Part shown: piece by piece, positions 11,523 through 22,559 of the stretch
Numbering within the stretch: position 1 is the stretch's first letter
Layout: the number at the start of each line of letters is the position of its first letter
Assembly (NCBI RefSeq): GCF_000340215.1
Contig: NW_006921547.1
Coordinates: 530,140 to 594,139 of the forward strand
Direction of reading: 5' to 3'
DNA length: 64,000 nucleotides
DNA from: Pseudocercospora fijiensis CIRAD86
Lineage: Eukaryota; Ascomycota; Dothideomycetes; Mycosphaerellales; Mycosphaerellaceae
Position numbers and translations under genes: made by a program
The notes under the pieces: generated by a model
What the model was told of the DNA's origin: nothing
Database searches by the model: none
The model's input: only the letters and a program-made list of their open reading frames with translations

Positions 11523-11846
11523 TATAGGCGGGTCGAGTAGGTCGTCGGTAGAGGTATATATATAGGGAACTATATACTAAATGCCTTGTATTTAGTCTAT
11601 CTTACGTAGCTACGCGGGGTCTACGCGGTATTATCTACCTTCTAAGGTCGGTATCGTAAGTATTTATAAGAAAAGAAGGGCCTTAACGAAGTCTATATTA
11701 TAGCGGTATAAGGTATTATTCTTATATATATCTACCGGTATCTTATCGTCGTAGTTGTATATATACTTATATATACTTTTATATATATATATACTATTAG
11801 ACGAAGTAAAGTACGCGACTATACTAAGCCGGGTTTCCCTACTATA
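11523..11846 (-). repeat. 3' LTR of gypsy E
   Basis: This is 324 bp. On the minus strand it starts TATAGTAGGGAAACCCGGC and ends ACCCGCCTATA, nearly the same ends as the 333-bp LTRs of element F (57208, 63086). Its last about 60 bases are close to F's, while the middle differs. It is preceded on the minus strand by the purine tract described next. Confidence 0.8.
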
Positions 11847-11857
11847 TTTTCCCTCCT
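11847..11857 (-). promoter_or_regulatory. Polypurine tract of gypsy E
   Basis: The minus strand reads GGAGGGAAAA directly before the LTR, the expected primer site for plus-strand DNA. The same tract precedes the right LTR of F at 63076-63085. Confidence 0.7.
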
Positions 11858-12169
11858 AGACTAAGAAGTCTAACCCTAGACTAACGCTTCCTCTACCTCC
11901 CGGACTAAGAAGTCCTAAATATATAAAAGAACTAATCTAATTACACTACGAAGGTATTCTAGCTCGCTAGCTACTATACCTTTAACTTATTTCTCCCTAC
12001 TATAAGCTACTCCTCTCCCTTAATTTCCTTTACGACCCTATCCGCCTTAGTTCCTACTACGACCCTACTAGTTAAACTAATTTATAAGAGCCTAGGTTCG
12101 TATAGCTTTAGCTCGTATATATACCTATATCGGTAGTTAGGTAGTATATTCCTCTTTTTAGTAGGAAGG

Positions 12170-12740
12170 GTAACCTATTCTCTTCGTATTTACTAGGGCT
12201 AACGGAATATAGTCGTATGCCTATACTTCCTCTAGCTAGTATAGTTTAATAATAGAAATTCGTAGGGAGAGGTAAGGTTTCTAGGCCTACTCCGTAGAAC
12301 GGTTTCTATTTTATAGGGCTTAGAACGGCGTAGAATCTCTAGTAGGTCCTTTTTACTAAGTTAAATTTATTTACTCGCTTCTTAGGTAGGCTAGTACTTA
12401 GACTACCCTAGGAAGTAGGTCTAGGATATTATTAAGGACGGTAGCTCCTTACTAAAGCTACTATCCTCGTCGGCTATATAGAATAAGAGAAGACAGAAGT
12501 TCGAAGGTAGTACTCTATCTAGCTACTAATATATATAGGGATAAACGATCTTAGTATACCTCGATAATCCGTATTAAATACGTAGGTAGGGGTTCTAGTA
12601 AGTAAAACATTAGGGTAAAGCGAGTAAACGCCGTTGTTTATAGCCTTAATTAGTAATTTAGTAGACTTACTAAGGTAGTAGTAGGTCTTTCTCGTTATAG
12701 TCTATAGCCTACTCCGCTTCTAAAGGTTAGTCGTAAATTC
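12170..12740 (-). pseudogene. gypsy E 3' frame of unknown function
   Basis: Between integrase and the 3' LTR, the minus strand keeps a readable frame of about 190 codons in which nearly all stops are TAG or TAA. Visible pieces are TITRKTYYYLSKSTKLLIKA, then VLLTRTPTYVFNTD, then FCLLLFYIADEDSSF. I recognise no family. It could be an additional element gene or an extension of Pol. No membrane-spanning pattern typical of an envelope was evident. Confidence 0.4.
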
Positions 12741-13579
12741 TCGGATTCGATCCTAGGTCCTTAGTATTACTAGTATAGCGGAGTTCCTCCTACTTAGTCT
12801 AGGTAAGCCGAACCCTATCTCGTATTCTTATTAGGGGTAGTCTATATTCGTTACTCCCCTAGTTAATAACGTTGTCTATAGCCTCCTAGGTAAGGAACCT
12901 AATACCTCGCGATCTATATAGGTTAGCGTATATTAGGGTAGTAATGCCCGTTTCTATAAGGGTCTTAAGAAGATATAGATTATTCTCGAACTTTAGTATA
13001 TTTATTTTATCGTAGACCTAATCCCCCTAGGCCTCCTACTAGTTAGGGTCTCGCTAAAGTACTAGGCTAAAGCTAGGATCCTAAGTAAGTGCTTAGAAGA
13101 GCGCTAACCTAGTAAGCTTGTTCGTATAAGTCCTATCTTCTATAGAGAGTTGCTATTTAGCCGAATCCGTAGTACTATACTAAAGGCTAAGTTATCCTAT
13201 TCTAGGTAAATAGAGTAGGGTAATTAAAAGCTAGAAAGCTATTTAGCTTAGCCGAGCTATTAAAGATAATATAGTTATTTAACTACTCCTCGATAAGGGA
13301 AGCGCTAAGAAGATCTCGTATAAGATTTTTAATCTAAGAGATAGGGTTAACTTTAGGACCGACTCGGTATATAGCTATAGTATTAGCTTAAAAGACTCGC
13401 CTTTACTCCTCCCTAGGAAGGGATATAGTAGTATAGACATCTATATCCCTTTCTTTACCGGAGCTAGTATTAGACTAGCTATTACCCTTAGAGGCGGAGG
13501 ACTTAGACTAGCTATCCCTATCTACTTCGACTTTTTTATTAATAGTCTCGTTATTTATAGTAGTAGGGGCGGTTTCCAA

Positions 13580-16560
13580 AAGCCGGACAGGTCGGAAAGG
13601 GGGTAATTCCTTTAGACGATCGCGTAGAATATTAGTATCTAGGTTAGCCTAATCGAGTTCGGAAAGGGATTATAAGGTTCTAGAGCTAGTAATTCTAGTA
13701 ATACGAAAGGGACCTCTCTATTAAAATATAAGCTTACTAGACCTCGAGTGTTTAATCTCGTCTATAGTAATAAGCATAAGGGAGCTAATCTTAAGAGGGG
13801 CGTTTAATATAGCCCCTTTTCTATCGTACTAGCGAGTATTCTCTTTATCGGTCCTTTTTAGCCGTAATACCGCTCCCTCGTTATCGTTAGGTATATAGGC
13901 AAGCTACTAAGCCTAGTACGTAAATAGTAAACTAGTATCTTATATTATATCCTTATCGACTATTTAAAAGATTCGATAGGTAGCCTTAATAGGGAGGATT
14001 ATATCGGCTCCTCTATATATAATTTCTATAGGCGTTTTTATAGTCGTTCGTCGGTACGTAATTCTATTAGCCTATAGTATAGTAGGGTAGTGCTCTCTCT
14101 AACCCTTTATAGTACTATTAGTAAGTTTAGAAAGAATAGAAAGGATAGGTCGATTTTCAGCTTTAATTAAACTATTCGCCTTTAGTTAGTATAGGAAAAT
14201 TCGGACTCGGTAGGTAGCTATCTAGTCGAGTAAGTCTTTAGTATCTTTCCGGTTCTTAGTACTATTGTCTATAACGAATTTATCCGGGTAGCTATATTAG
14301 TAATAGACCTCTTTATATAGAAACTTAGCTATTTAGTTTATAGTAATCGATTTACTAGCGTACTTAAATATCCTCTACTTAAGCTAGCTACTAACTACTT
14401 TACGAGCTAAGGTAACTAATCCTATCTTATTAACACAGAGTATATCGGTAGCCTAGCGACGACTAAAAATCCGAATATAGGTAGGGTAAAGTGTTCTAGT
14501 AATCTTATATCCCTCTCGTATACGGTAGAGTTAATAGTACCGTACCTATATAGCGATTTAGGACTATATACTATACTAGAGGTATCGCTTAGATACTAGG
14601 TAATATACTACTTCTCGGCCCTTATAACTGTAATCCTTGTATAACGACTAGATAATTTCCTCTTAAACCCTCTCGCTATTAATTATACGTTAGAAGGGAT
14701 AGTTCGGGTACCGCTAGTAGAATAGGAGGCGATCTTTAATTATATATTTCTAGGAAGCGCGTCGAATCTTTCGAGATTCGGTACGAGAAACGCCTAGCGG
14801 AAAGCGAAGGGTTAATATAAAATATCTAGTAGGTAGCGATTCTTAGGACTAGTATTCTTCTTCGTTAAGAAAGCTAGACTTAGCTAGGGGATCGATAGGC
14901 TTAGATTAGACTATACTATAAAAGAAGTCGCTATTAATTATTCTATCGTCGTTAATATAGTCGTCTTGTTCGGCGATATCTTCTTTAGTAGGGTTACGAC
15001 GGGATAATCTATTAGCTCTAGAATACTTTCTTCTAGGAATATACTTAACCTCGAAATCGAATAGTCGGATCTAGGCTACCTATCGGGCTATTACTAAATA
15101 AGGGAGATATAAACCCGACTTATTAAGTTAGTAGATAAGAGTAGTAGTATCGATCTCGATTCGAAAGTACTACCTAACGAGATACTTCTTAAACTTCTTT
15201 AGTAGTTTAAGGACTATAAGGCATTCTCGCTTAGTAGTATCGTATCGGGCTTCGCTTTTAGTCTAAAGGCTACTTTTATACTAAATAGGGTAACGTTTCC
15301 CTATATTGTCTCTTTCGTATTAGTTTAAGCTACTACTATATCTAGACCTACCTATATCCGAAAGGAGGATAATTAATCCTATACCCTTAGTATAATTAAT
15401 CGAGATAAGAGTAGGTACTATAGTAAGTATAGCTTTTAGAGAGTCTATAGCGGCCTATTAATCTTATCCCTAGGAAAAGTTATTATTATTTTTTAGGAGG
15501 TAGAAAAGGGGTCTTAGTATTATTACGAAGCCTTCGATCTAGAGACGGGAGTAGATATATACCCTAGGGAAGGTTCGAACGCCCGAGTAGTTCTTAGGAA
15601 TAGGCTAGGCGATAATCTTTATAACTTTCTCCGATTTAGGGTATCTTCCGGAAATATCGATAATATAGCCTATATACTTTAAGCTTTTATAGAGGAACTA
15701 GGATTAAAGACCTAAAATAGTATACCTAGTACGCTCGTTATCTATAAGAATATCGTCTATTTATTAAATATATTTAGTTACGAATTATCGTAAGCTAGGA
15801 TTAATCTATTTTTTATTATATTAGGTTTTTAGTCCCTTAATACTAATATCGTAGAGGTAAGGCCTTATACGGTAGGAAATATAGTTAAAAAAATTATAGT
15901 AACGACCCGAATAAACTAGGTAATAGAGTTTATTATACCCTATAGAGGGCTTATTGTTCGTACTAGGCTAAGGGAGGTATTAAGGGTAGTTATATCTCGA
16001 TCGTCCTCGTAAAGAGAAACCTCGTCGTATCTATAAAAGAAATCGATTAAGGACGAAATAGTATAGTTAGTAAGATCCTTAGTAAAGCTTTTAGTATTAG
16101 GAGGAAGGTATCTATCCTATATCGTATAGCGATTTAGTTCTATAGTAGCGTTAATTAGGCGATACTTTTTAGTCCCCTTCTTTTAGACTAAGAACTAGAG
16201 ATTTCTTTACTTACTTTAAGGACTCTATTCGTAATTCGCTCCTAGATTACTTCTTCGACGATATTTACTAAGCTAGGCTAGAGGCGGAAAGTTAGATTTC
16301 TCTAAGGCTTATAAGGAATTATTCGGATTCGCTAGGGAGGTACTACGTCCGTATCGACCCTTCTAATTTTAGTAAAGCTCTAGATAAGGGCTTTTTCCCG
16401 GTTATAAAGTATTTCTTAGAATAGATCTAGCTCCTTAGGGAGGAGCTCTATACTAATATAAAGTTTCGCTTCTCTTTCTTTAGTAAGCCGCGAGCCGTAT
16501 AGTATATCCGAGAATTTCTTAATTAAGTATATCTAGTCGTAGGGCCTAGTTCTATAAGGA
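13580..16560 (-). pseudogene. gypsy E Pol: reverse transcriptase and integrase
   Basis: The minus-strand frame starts with a pre-RT region at about 16510-16380 reading ELDLF-EILYNREKALI, then KKGTKKYRLINATIELNRYT (about 16180-16120), then SSLIDFF.RYD and the RT active site YI..IDDILIDNE at about 15765-15735. After the RT, a reading like GRHPDTKKVLKI matches the region following the catalytic box in this gypsy lineage. Integrase is visible from about 14330 (EVYY.YSYPDKFVID) through RPILSILSKLTN and PIEIIYGADIILP to a C-terminal DLSGFWKPP-like end at 13580. It is the only element here apart from A1 and B with both RT and integrase readable in order. Confidence 0.8.
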
Positions 16561-18455
16561 AGTAGTACCTCTTAAGTAAGCGGTTTCTTTTTCTAGTAAG
16601 GGTCGCCTCTAGTTATTATACTCCCGGTTATTATAGTACTAGCTTCTACTAGCTTTACCTTATCTACTTTACTTTTTTATATTCTATAAACTCTAACGAT
16701 ATAGGATTTAATAGTACCTATATTTTCTCTAAGTATTTTCTTAATAGATAGTAGCTAGTTAGGAAACCGTTAAAAGCTTTAAAACCTATAGTACTATTTA
16801 TACCGCTCGTAAACTCGATTCGCTTCTAATTTTGAAAGTATAGCTACCTAGTCGTCGCGGTTTATAGGTTTAAGAATCGTATACTTATAGCCGACCCGAG
16901 TAAGGCTAACCGCCGGGTATTACTAGGAGTACTCTAGCTTCTTAAGGGAGGACTAGCGCTATATAGCTAGGACCGGTAGTTCGTCGTATACCCGCTCTTT
17001 AATAGGGGTACTAGCTACGCGGCCTTAGTAATAGTCTTTACTAGAAGGCAGCTATAGGATTATAGGAATACTAGGGAATACTAGGTCTAGGCTAAGCGAG
17101 ATCGGAAAAGATAGCGGTAGCGGAAGCGGGCTAGCTACTAGACTAATGAATATTCCCTAGCTAGCGAGCTAGCATACCCTAGGACTATTATCTTTAGCTC
17201 TATATACTACTATATTTATATTTCTTATTAAGAAATAAGCCGCAACGGTATACATAATACCTTTATATAGCGGTTTCGAAACTAGGGCAGACTCGACGCT
17301 AGTTTCTTATCTACTATCTAGTTTTTTAACGGCTAGGTATCGTTACGACTAAGAAGATCGGTAAGTAGGATATAGCTCTTAGAGCTAGTAAGGATAGTAA
17401 AGGTAGTAGAGCGACCTCCGCGTCTAGAAATTGTCCCTTCCTAGGAGCTATTATCTATATTTCGAGCGATAAGGGGGTTCTTACGAGCCTATAAGCGACT
17501 AAGGATAATAGGAAGGTCGTTATCGCTACTACTCGCTAGGGAGTATAATAAGGAACTTAGTTTCGTACTTAATATTAGTAGTAAAGATAGGAACGGAAGT
17601 ACTAATACTAATAAATATATCTCTTCCCTTAGCTCCTCGTATATTTAGAATATAACCCTTTAAAAGAGTAAGGCTAGTACGCTATAGAAGCCTAGTATTT
17701 AGATTATTTCCCTTAGACCCTTTATTAATAAGAGTACGGATTCTAAAGTACCTATTAATAGTAATAGAAATATATAGGCTAGGAATAAGGGCGAAGTTAT
17801 TATCGACTAATAAAAGGCATATTTAGTAAGGGTCGATATAAAGCATTTCGTTAGGAAGGGTATATATCCCTAAGGAGATTATCTATACTATATAGTACTT
17901 AGGCCGGCTTCGTAGGCTAATTAAGTCGGAGTCTCGGATAGCTTCCTTATTAGCTTCCTCGTACCCTTCTTAGTATTCCTCGTTAAGGCCGGTAAAGAAT
18001 TCTTAGGTAGAGGTAAGGACTAGAATAGGGTAGTCTTTAAATCCCCTAGGCCTAGGACTCCTAGTAGCTAAGGTAGCTATACTACTAGCAATTTCTATAA
18101 TCTAGTAGGGAATGTTATCGGTCTCGTCCTTTCTAAGCTCTCGAATTCTCTAGCTAAGAGCGTTATTATTAGGCTAGCGGGCGATAACCTTTTAGTATTT
18201 AGGAATATAGGCAAGGGCCTTAGTATTACTAAGCTATATACTATTACTACTAATAAGCTTCTTTACCTAGAAGTTAGTATCGTTATAGTACTTCTAAAGG
18301 TTCTTAATAATATTAGTCGTTTTTAGCTATATTCTAGGGTCCCTTTACCGGCTTAGAGGGTTTACCCCTTTTAACGGTTCTTTAGGGGTAGGTCTTAGGG
18401 TAGGAAGGGATACGTCGTCTATTTCTATATTACCTTCTTTAGGTAGGCTAGTATT
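16560..18455 (-). pseudogene. gypsy E Gag-protease region
   Basis: This is the minus-strand coding region upstream of RT. Its 5' half (18455-17930) is a close inverted copy of F 60440-60960, which in F follows a zinc-knuckle Gag and precedes the protease. The catalytic protease box itself is not clearly readable here. Start codon and upstream Gag are absent because the element is truncated at 18455. Confidence 0.6.
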
Positions 18456-18464
18456 ACTACTAAA

Positions 18465-18612
18465 GGACGGAGGGACTTCGAAGAGTAGGATTAGTTAAAA
18501 GAGCTATTAATTAGTTCTAGGTTTCGTAGTTAGACTAGGCCTAAGTATTTACTTATTAAGTACCTTACGCCGAAGGAGGATAAACTAAACCTAAAAAGGA
18601 ACTAGACCCGCT
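18465..18612 (+). repeat. Dispersed fragment, copy 1 (unknown protein C-terminus)
   Basis: This is about 145 bp closely matching 22165-22330 in the same orientation. Both copies read in frame on the plus strand: FEE-D-LKELLISSRFRS-T then RPKYLLIKYL here, and FED-D-LTKLLVSIRFRN-T then RPKYLLIEYL there, where dashes are TAG (Trp-type) codons. The shared pattern, with conservative substitutions, points to a coding fragment of an unrecognised repeated gene. Confidence 0.6.
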
Positions 18613-18762
18613 CGTAGTTTAGTGTAGTTTAGTTTAGTTTACTAAGAGGCTATAGGAGTAGTACTAAGTAGGTTCGAAGTATAGAATTTGTCGGTTTCTA
18701 AGAAGTAGAAGATTATATACGTAATTTAAAGCAAGCCCTTTATAAGTCTAGTACGAATAGAA
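18610..18762 (+). repeat. Inverted dispersed repeat, copy 1
   Basis: The TTTAGTTTAGTTTACTAAG block, then CTATAGGAGTAGTA, GGTTCGAA, TCGGTTTCTA and AAGCAAGCCCT, recurs in inverted orientation at about 37710-37870. It may be an end of a dispersed element; no coding sequence is seen. Confidence 0.6.
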
Positions 18763-18931
18763 ATTTTAAAAACTTTAAGTCCGTACTCCTAATAAAGTAT
18801 ATTATACTATATATATATACTTAGAGAGTATATAAAGCGCGCTATATAGCGGTATACTTTATATATAGAAACGCTTATAGAGAATACTAGGAATATCTAC
18901 CCTACCTATTACTATCTCGAATAAAGATATT

Positions 18932-19559
18932 CTAGCCTATAAGAGTCTAATCGAGGGGTTTGAAATCCTTCTCTATAGCCGTAATAGGCTTCGGGTAGAT
19001 AGCTATAAGTTTACTAGCTAAAATAGTATTAGTATACTTTAAAAAGAGGTAGAAGAGAAATATATTTTCGAAGATACGAATCAGATAGGCTTCTAAAGCC
19101 TCCTAAAGGGCGGAGATTATAGAGTATTAAACGCAATAGTCGACTATAGTATTTTAGGTAATTTCGCGAATAAGTCGATTAAAACGCGCTCTAGGAATAG
19201 GGAGTTTACTATCCTTCTAATACTTCTAAGTCTTACGACGGGCTAGGGCTAAATAAGGATTACTAAAAAGGAGTAAAAATACCGGCTACGCTACCGGCTA
19301 CGCTACTAGCTTTATAAAACTTACTTCCTAAACGCTATTAACGCTTACTACGACTATTACTACTAGTAGTAGAAGTACTAGTTATCGTCTTACGCAGAGC
19401 CCCACTCGTAACGCGCTTTTAAGTACTAGCGTTAGCGGTACTAGGCTTCCTATATAGATATACTATACTCTTTCTAGTAAGTCCGGCCTTATTATAATCC
19501 GTAGTAGTAGCAGGTCCCTTTATACGAGGCTTCGAAACTCCGTCGAGTAGATTCGCTAT
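18932..19559 (-). pseudogene. Histone H3-like gene, left copy
   Basis: H3-fold histones pair with H4 at the nucleosome core; H3 variants mark special chromatin such as centromeres. The inferred start is ATA (19559-19557; ATG by RIP) reading ANLLDGVSKPR. It has an about 70-residue Ser/Thr/Lys/Arg-rich tail with ALRKT and RSKR-, then G with T completed across an intron (19324-19249), which is the RPGT position of H3. Next come KYQKDSKLPIPRARFNRLIR and EIT (the helix alpha-N and alpha-1 region), SIISALQEALEAYLIRIFE (alpha-2), a second short intron, then LIAIYPK.ITAIEKDF near the end (alpha-3), stopping at 18932. Introns sit at the same places as in the right copy. Several TAG codons replace Gln and Trp. 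The tail is unlike canonical H3, and loop 1 is H3-length. Confidence 0.85.
19249..19324 (-). other. Intron 1 of left H3-like gene
   Basis: Donor GTAAGT, acceptor TTTAG, 76 bp, phase 1, at the same codon as in the right copy (28276-28342). The body holds a tandem GTAGCGTAGCCG motif that also recurs elsewhere in this region. Confidence 0.7.
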
Positions 19560-19574
19560 TATAAAAGTCGTCGA

Positions 19575-19830
19575 ATTAGTAAAAGAGTACGCTACGAAGC
19601 TATACGAAGGTACACGTAGAGTAGAGGTATAGTAGAGGTAGTAGGTATAGAACGTAGGGATATAGGTATTAATATAAAGATTATATATACCGAGAGAGGT
19701 AGTACTAGGGTATCGCTAGGTAACGAAGTAACCTTCGAGTAGGTCTATATTATAGTAACGTTAGAGTAAGTAAAGAAGGTAGGTACGGCTAAAAAAGGCA
19801 GATATAGCAAACTTTAGAATATAGCCGGTA
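19575..19830 (+). pseudogene. Short divergent frame beside left H3-like gene
   Basis: The plus-strand frame aligns with the open 74-codon frame at 27760-27984 (minus) in the other arm. Shared pieces include EVVGIERRDIGI, YIIVTLE and KKVGTAKKGRY. Three TAG/TAA codons here sit at positions that are sense in the right arm. The C-terminal part is a short basic repeat. No family is recognised. It could be a small protein or simply conserved promoter sequence of the H3-like gene. Confidence 0.4.
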
Positions 19831-19959
19831 CCTATAGCCGGTATAGGAATAACGCGAAAGCAACCTTTTAATAAACAGTCGGCGTAATAATAATATCCTT
19901 ACATAATAGAGATATTCTTTAGTAATTCGATAAGATTCCGAATTAGCTTCCTCGTCTAG

Positions 19960-20400
19960 AAGTCGAAATACTTATCCGCTAGATAGCAAAACGGCGACTC
20001 GCTTTATAAGGAGAATTTAAGAAATTGTACCTCGTAATACTATAATACTATTAACACTATTACTAAAAACTCTAATTATACGACTCTCTAAGTCGAGCTT
20101 CTTTAGTAAACGAAACTTCGCTTAATAAAGATATCCGTTTCTAACTTGTAAGTTTCTCGCTATAAAGAGTAAAAAGGATATTTATAGCGTTCGCGAACTT
20201 TACTATTTTACTTTCTATACGTTAATACGCTAAAACTATATTACCTATAATTTAGATAGACGCGTAAATAAAAATAAATAGCTTTCGAACTAAGCTAAGT
20301 AAGCTAGATACCTTCCGCCGTTGTTACTATAATAGTAATACTACTACTATATACCGTCTAACCGCCTATAAAGACCTAGCTAGAGGTACTAGCTATAGTT
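19960..20400 (+). other. Left-arm-specific insert with a partly readable frame
   Basis: This stretch is absent from the right arm. One plus-strand frame reads FDKIPN-LPRLEVEILIR-I, then FANFTILLSIR-YAKTILPI with mostly TAG-type stops, suggesting a former coding exon. I do not recognise the protein. Confidence 0.35.
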
Positions 20401-20559
20401 ATCTAATAGGTAACCTACGTCTATTACTAGGAAATATCGTAAATATCTGTACTATAGTAGGCTATACTAGATAGTCTAGCTCCTTAGTAGGAAGAGGCTT
20501 ACTTCCGTATTTATATACCGGCTACGAGTACTGGTTATACCTCTAGATAGACCCCGTAG

Positions 20560-21000
20560 TAGTTCGGTTTATAAACTACTAAATATATATAGTTTGGTTT
20601 CTTAGCGGCAAACTAGCGCCTTAGTTCTAGTTTGGGTTTTTTTAACCTATATAGATTCCTAGTTTAAACTAGAGACTATATTAGTTTTACTGTAGGGATA
20701 CTCTTATTCGACTGCCGCCTACGATTGCCGGCTGTAATAGTATCTAGATTATATTTACTACGCTCGCGGTTGCCTTAATATAGCTACTACCGTTACTAGC
20801 GCGTAGTTACCGTTACTAGGGCGTAGTTACCGTAGTTACGAAAGCTTACCTTTATAACGTTACGTAGGCGGTAATAATTAGGGCTTCGCGATATTCTTAT
20901 ATCTTTTAACTTCTTCCTCTATACCTATATCTATAATAACTACTATACGCTACGCCCCTACCCCCTTTCCTTAAAATAATAAGAGAGAAGCGCGCCGCGC
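20560..21000. other. Non-coding stretch with short direct repeats
   Basis: No gene is recognised. TpG survives at a higher rate than in the retroelements (for example 20610-20740). Around 20793-20840 the unit CCGTTACTAG.GCGTAGTTA is repeated in tandem. Confidence 0.4.
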
Positions 21001-21039
21001 GCTAAATAGAAGATAGAACTAAAGACTACGAGTTTATTT

Positions 21040-21310
21040 TGCCTAAGCATCTAAAAAGAGCGTAAGACTTAAAGAGAAGTACTCTACGAAGAAGAATTCC
21101 GTACGAGACCGCGAGAGAAAGTAGAAGATAGATAAGGATAAAACATCGAAGGATAAGAGAAGAAAGGCTCGGAATAAAGCATTCTATCGATAGCTAGCGC
21201 CTATAGAAAAAAGTAAAGGTTAGAATAAGAAGACAACCTAAGAGAACGCTAAGAGGAGGAAAGAATTACGTCTAGTTTTCGAGCGTAAAGTTCTAGTAGC
21301 GTAAGTTGAA
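21040..21310 (+). pseudogene. Lys/Arg-rich frame, unrecognised
   Basis: The plus-strand frame reads KKSVRLKEKYSTKKNSVRDR, then KIDKDKTSKDKRRKARNKAF, then NAKRRKELRLVFERKVLV. It is extremely basic, with a few TAG/TAA codons. It could be a nuclear or DNA-binding tail of a larger gene. No domain is visible, and neighbours give no firm link. Confidence 0.3.
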
Positions 21311-22164
21311 TCTAGCTAACGGCCGTAGCTAGTAGCTATAGCCGGTAGCTGTAGCCGGTATATTTTTCTTTAAAACGTTAACTAATACTATTTAGACCTA
21401 TAGCCGCTACCTCTATTAATACGGCTGGTAGTAACGGAGATATTTAGATAGCCGAGAACAATAATACTAGAGTTTAGGATGCCGCGAAAGACCTTAATGC
21501 TACGAATAAAGGGACTTAAAAAGCGAGGAGATACTATACGTCGATCTAGTAATAGGTATAGTCTTAGGGCCTAACGCTAAAGACGATAAGCGCTAGGAGT
21601 AGATCGAGTATAGTTAAAGAGACGAGGTACTAGTAAAGGGCTAAGGTATAAGTCCTATTAATCTAGAAAATTATCGTTAAAGCTACTACGAAAAGCTAGT
21701 AAGGGTAGAATCGAGACTAGTCGTCTTTATATCCTCGATATAGAGTAGAAATTTTGTTATTAGTATTAGACCGAAGCCTTTACGTCTGTAAAGGCAAAGT
21801 AGCTTACGATTAATATAATCGGGGCTAGGTATCTAGGGACGGCGAAAGAGTTACTAAAGGAGGAAGGGATATAGGTAATTATTCTATACTTAGTATATAT
21901 AGCTAGCGTTCGTAGCCGGTAGATACTAATAGTTAAATAGAAAGCGTTTCTCGAAGGTAGAGTACTACTACTATATAAAATCTATACTAAGGTAGAGAGG
22001 GCTTATTTCCGGAATCTAAGCTATAAGTAGGATAGGTTAGCGTTAGAATTCTCTAAATCTCTATATAAGCCTTCGAATGATTACCTATTTTAGCGATACG
22101 GTTTTATCTCGACTACTCCGTAGGTATCCGACGAAGCTCGGGCGCTTTTACGGTCTTTACTAAG
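21310..22164. other. Decayed stretch with GCCGG-type motifs
   Basis: It contains TAGCCGGTAGCTGTAGCCGG near 21333-21360 and CGTAGCCGGTAGATAC near 21908-21930, relatives of motifs in the H3-like introns. Scattered short frames on the plus strand give no recognisable family. Confidence 0.4.
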
Positions 22165-22330
22165 AAGCGGAAGGAGTTCGAGGATTAGGATTAGTTAACA
22201 AAGCTATTAGTTAGTATTAGGTTTCGTAATTAGACTCGGCCTAAGTATTTGCTTATCGAGTATCTTATACTAAAAGAGAATAGATTAAGACTAAAAACGA
22301 GCTTAGATTCGTTAGGTATACTAGCTCGGT
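22165..22330 (+). repeat. Dispersed fragment, copy 2 (unknown protein C-terminus)
   Basis: This is the counterpart of 18465-18612. The frame stays readable beyond the shared part (SLDSLGILARFR, then ERAAV-KAKFREL to about 22380), so this copy is longer. No family is recognised. Confidence 0.55.
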
Positions 22331-22384
22331 TCCGTTAGTAGGAGAGAGCCGCCGTATAGAAGGCAAAATTTAGGGAGTTATAAT

Positions 22385-22480
22385 AGCTAGGGTAGCTAGG
22401 AAAAAAACCCTAGTAGTTAGGCTAGCTAGGGTAGCTAGGAAACGAAAAAAAGGTAGCTAGCTATTTACTACCTAGCTATT
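22385..22480. repeat. Short tandem GCTAGGGTAGCTAGGAAA repeats
   Basis: The motif GCTAGGGTAGCTAGGAAA occurs twice within about 70 bp, with partial copies between. It lies upstream of the hAT transposase and could be the remains of its subterminal repeats. No matching inverted end was found downstream. Confidence 0.4.
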
Positions 22481-22559
22481 CCTAACGATACGATACTATA
22501 AAAGAAAAGGTATTTCTCTATAGCTATTAGTATATATCTACTACTCCTTACCTTGCCGT

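Larger units (their letters stand above)
11523..18455 (-). mobile_element. Ty3/gypsy E, minus strand, 5' truncated
   Basis: From high to low coordinates: gag and protease (18455-16560), RT (16300-15600), integrase (about 14800-13580), a further unrecognised frame (about 12740-12170), polypurine tract and 3' LTR. Region 17930-18455 is a close inverted match of F 60440-60960, placing E and F in one family. At 18455 similarity to F ends abruptly and different repeat sequence begins, so the 5' LTR is lost. RIP is strong on both strands. Confidence 0.8.
18735..20560 (+). repeat. Left arm of a large inverted repeat
   Basis: This stretch is homologous, in inverted orientation, to about 27440-28870. 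It carries a histone H3-like gene on the minus strand and a short divergent frame on the plus strand. About 19960-20400 has no counterpart in the right arm, so either this arm gained or the other lost some 440 bp. The arms differ at many positions besides RIP-type changes, so they are old copies rather than a recent palindrome. Confidence 0.8.

Noticed and set aside
10360..18455. A single giant gypsy element covering D and E
   Set aside because: Two separate RT active sites (about 10880 and 15755) and an LTR plus purine tract between them at 11523-11857 show two elements.
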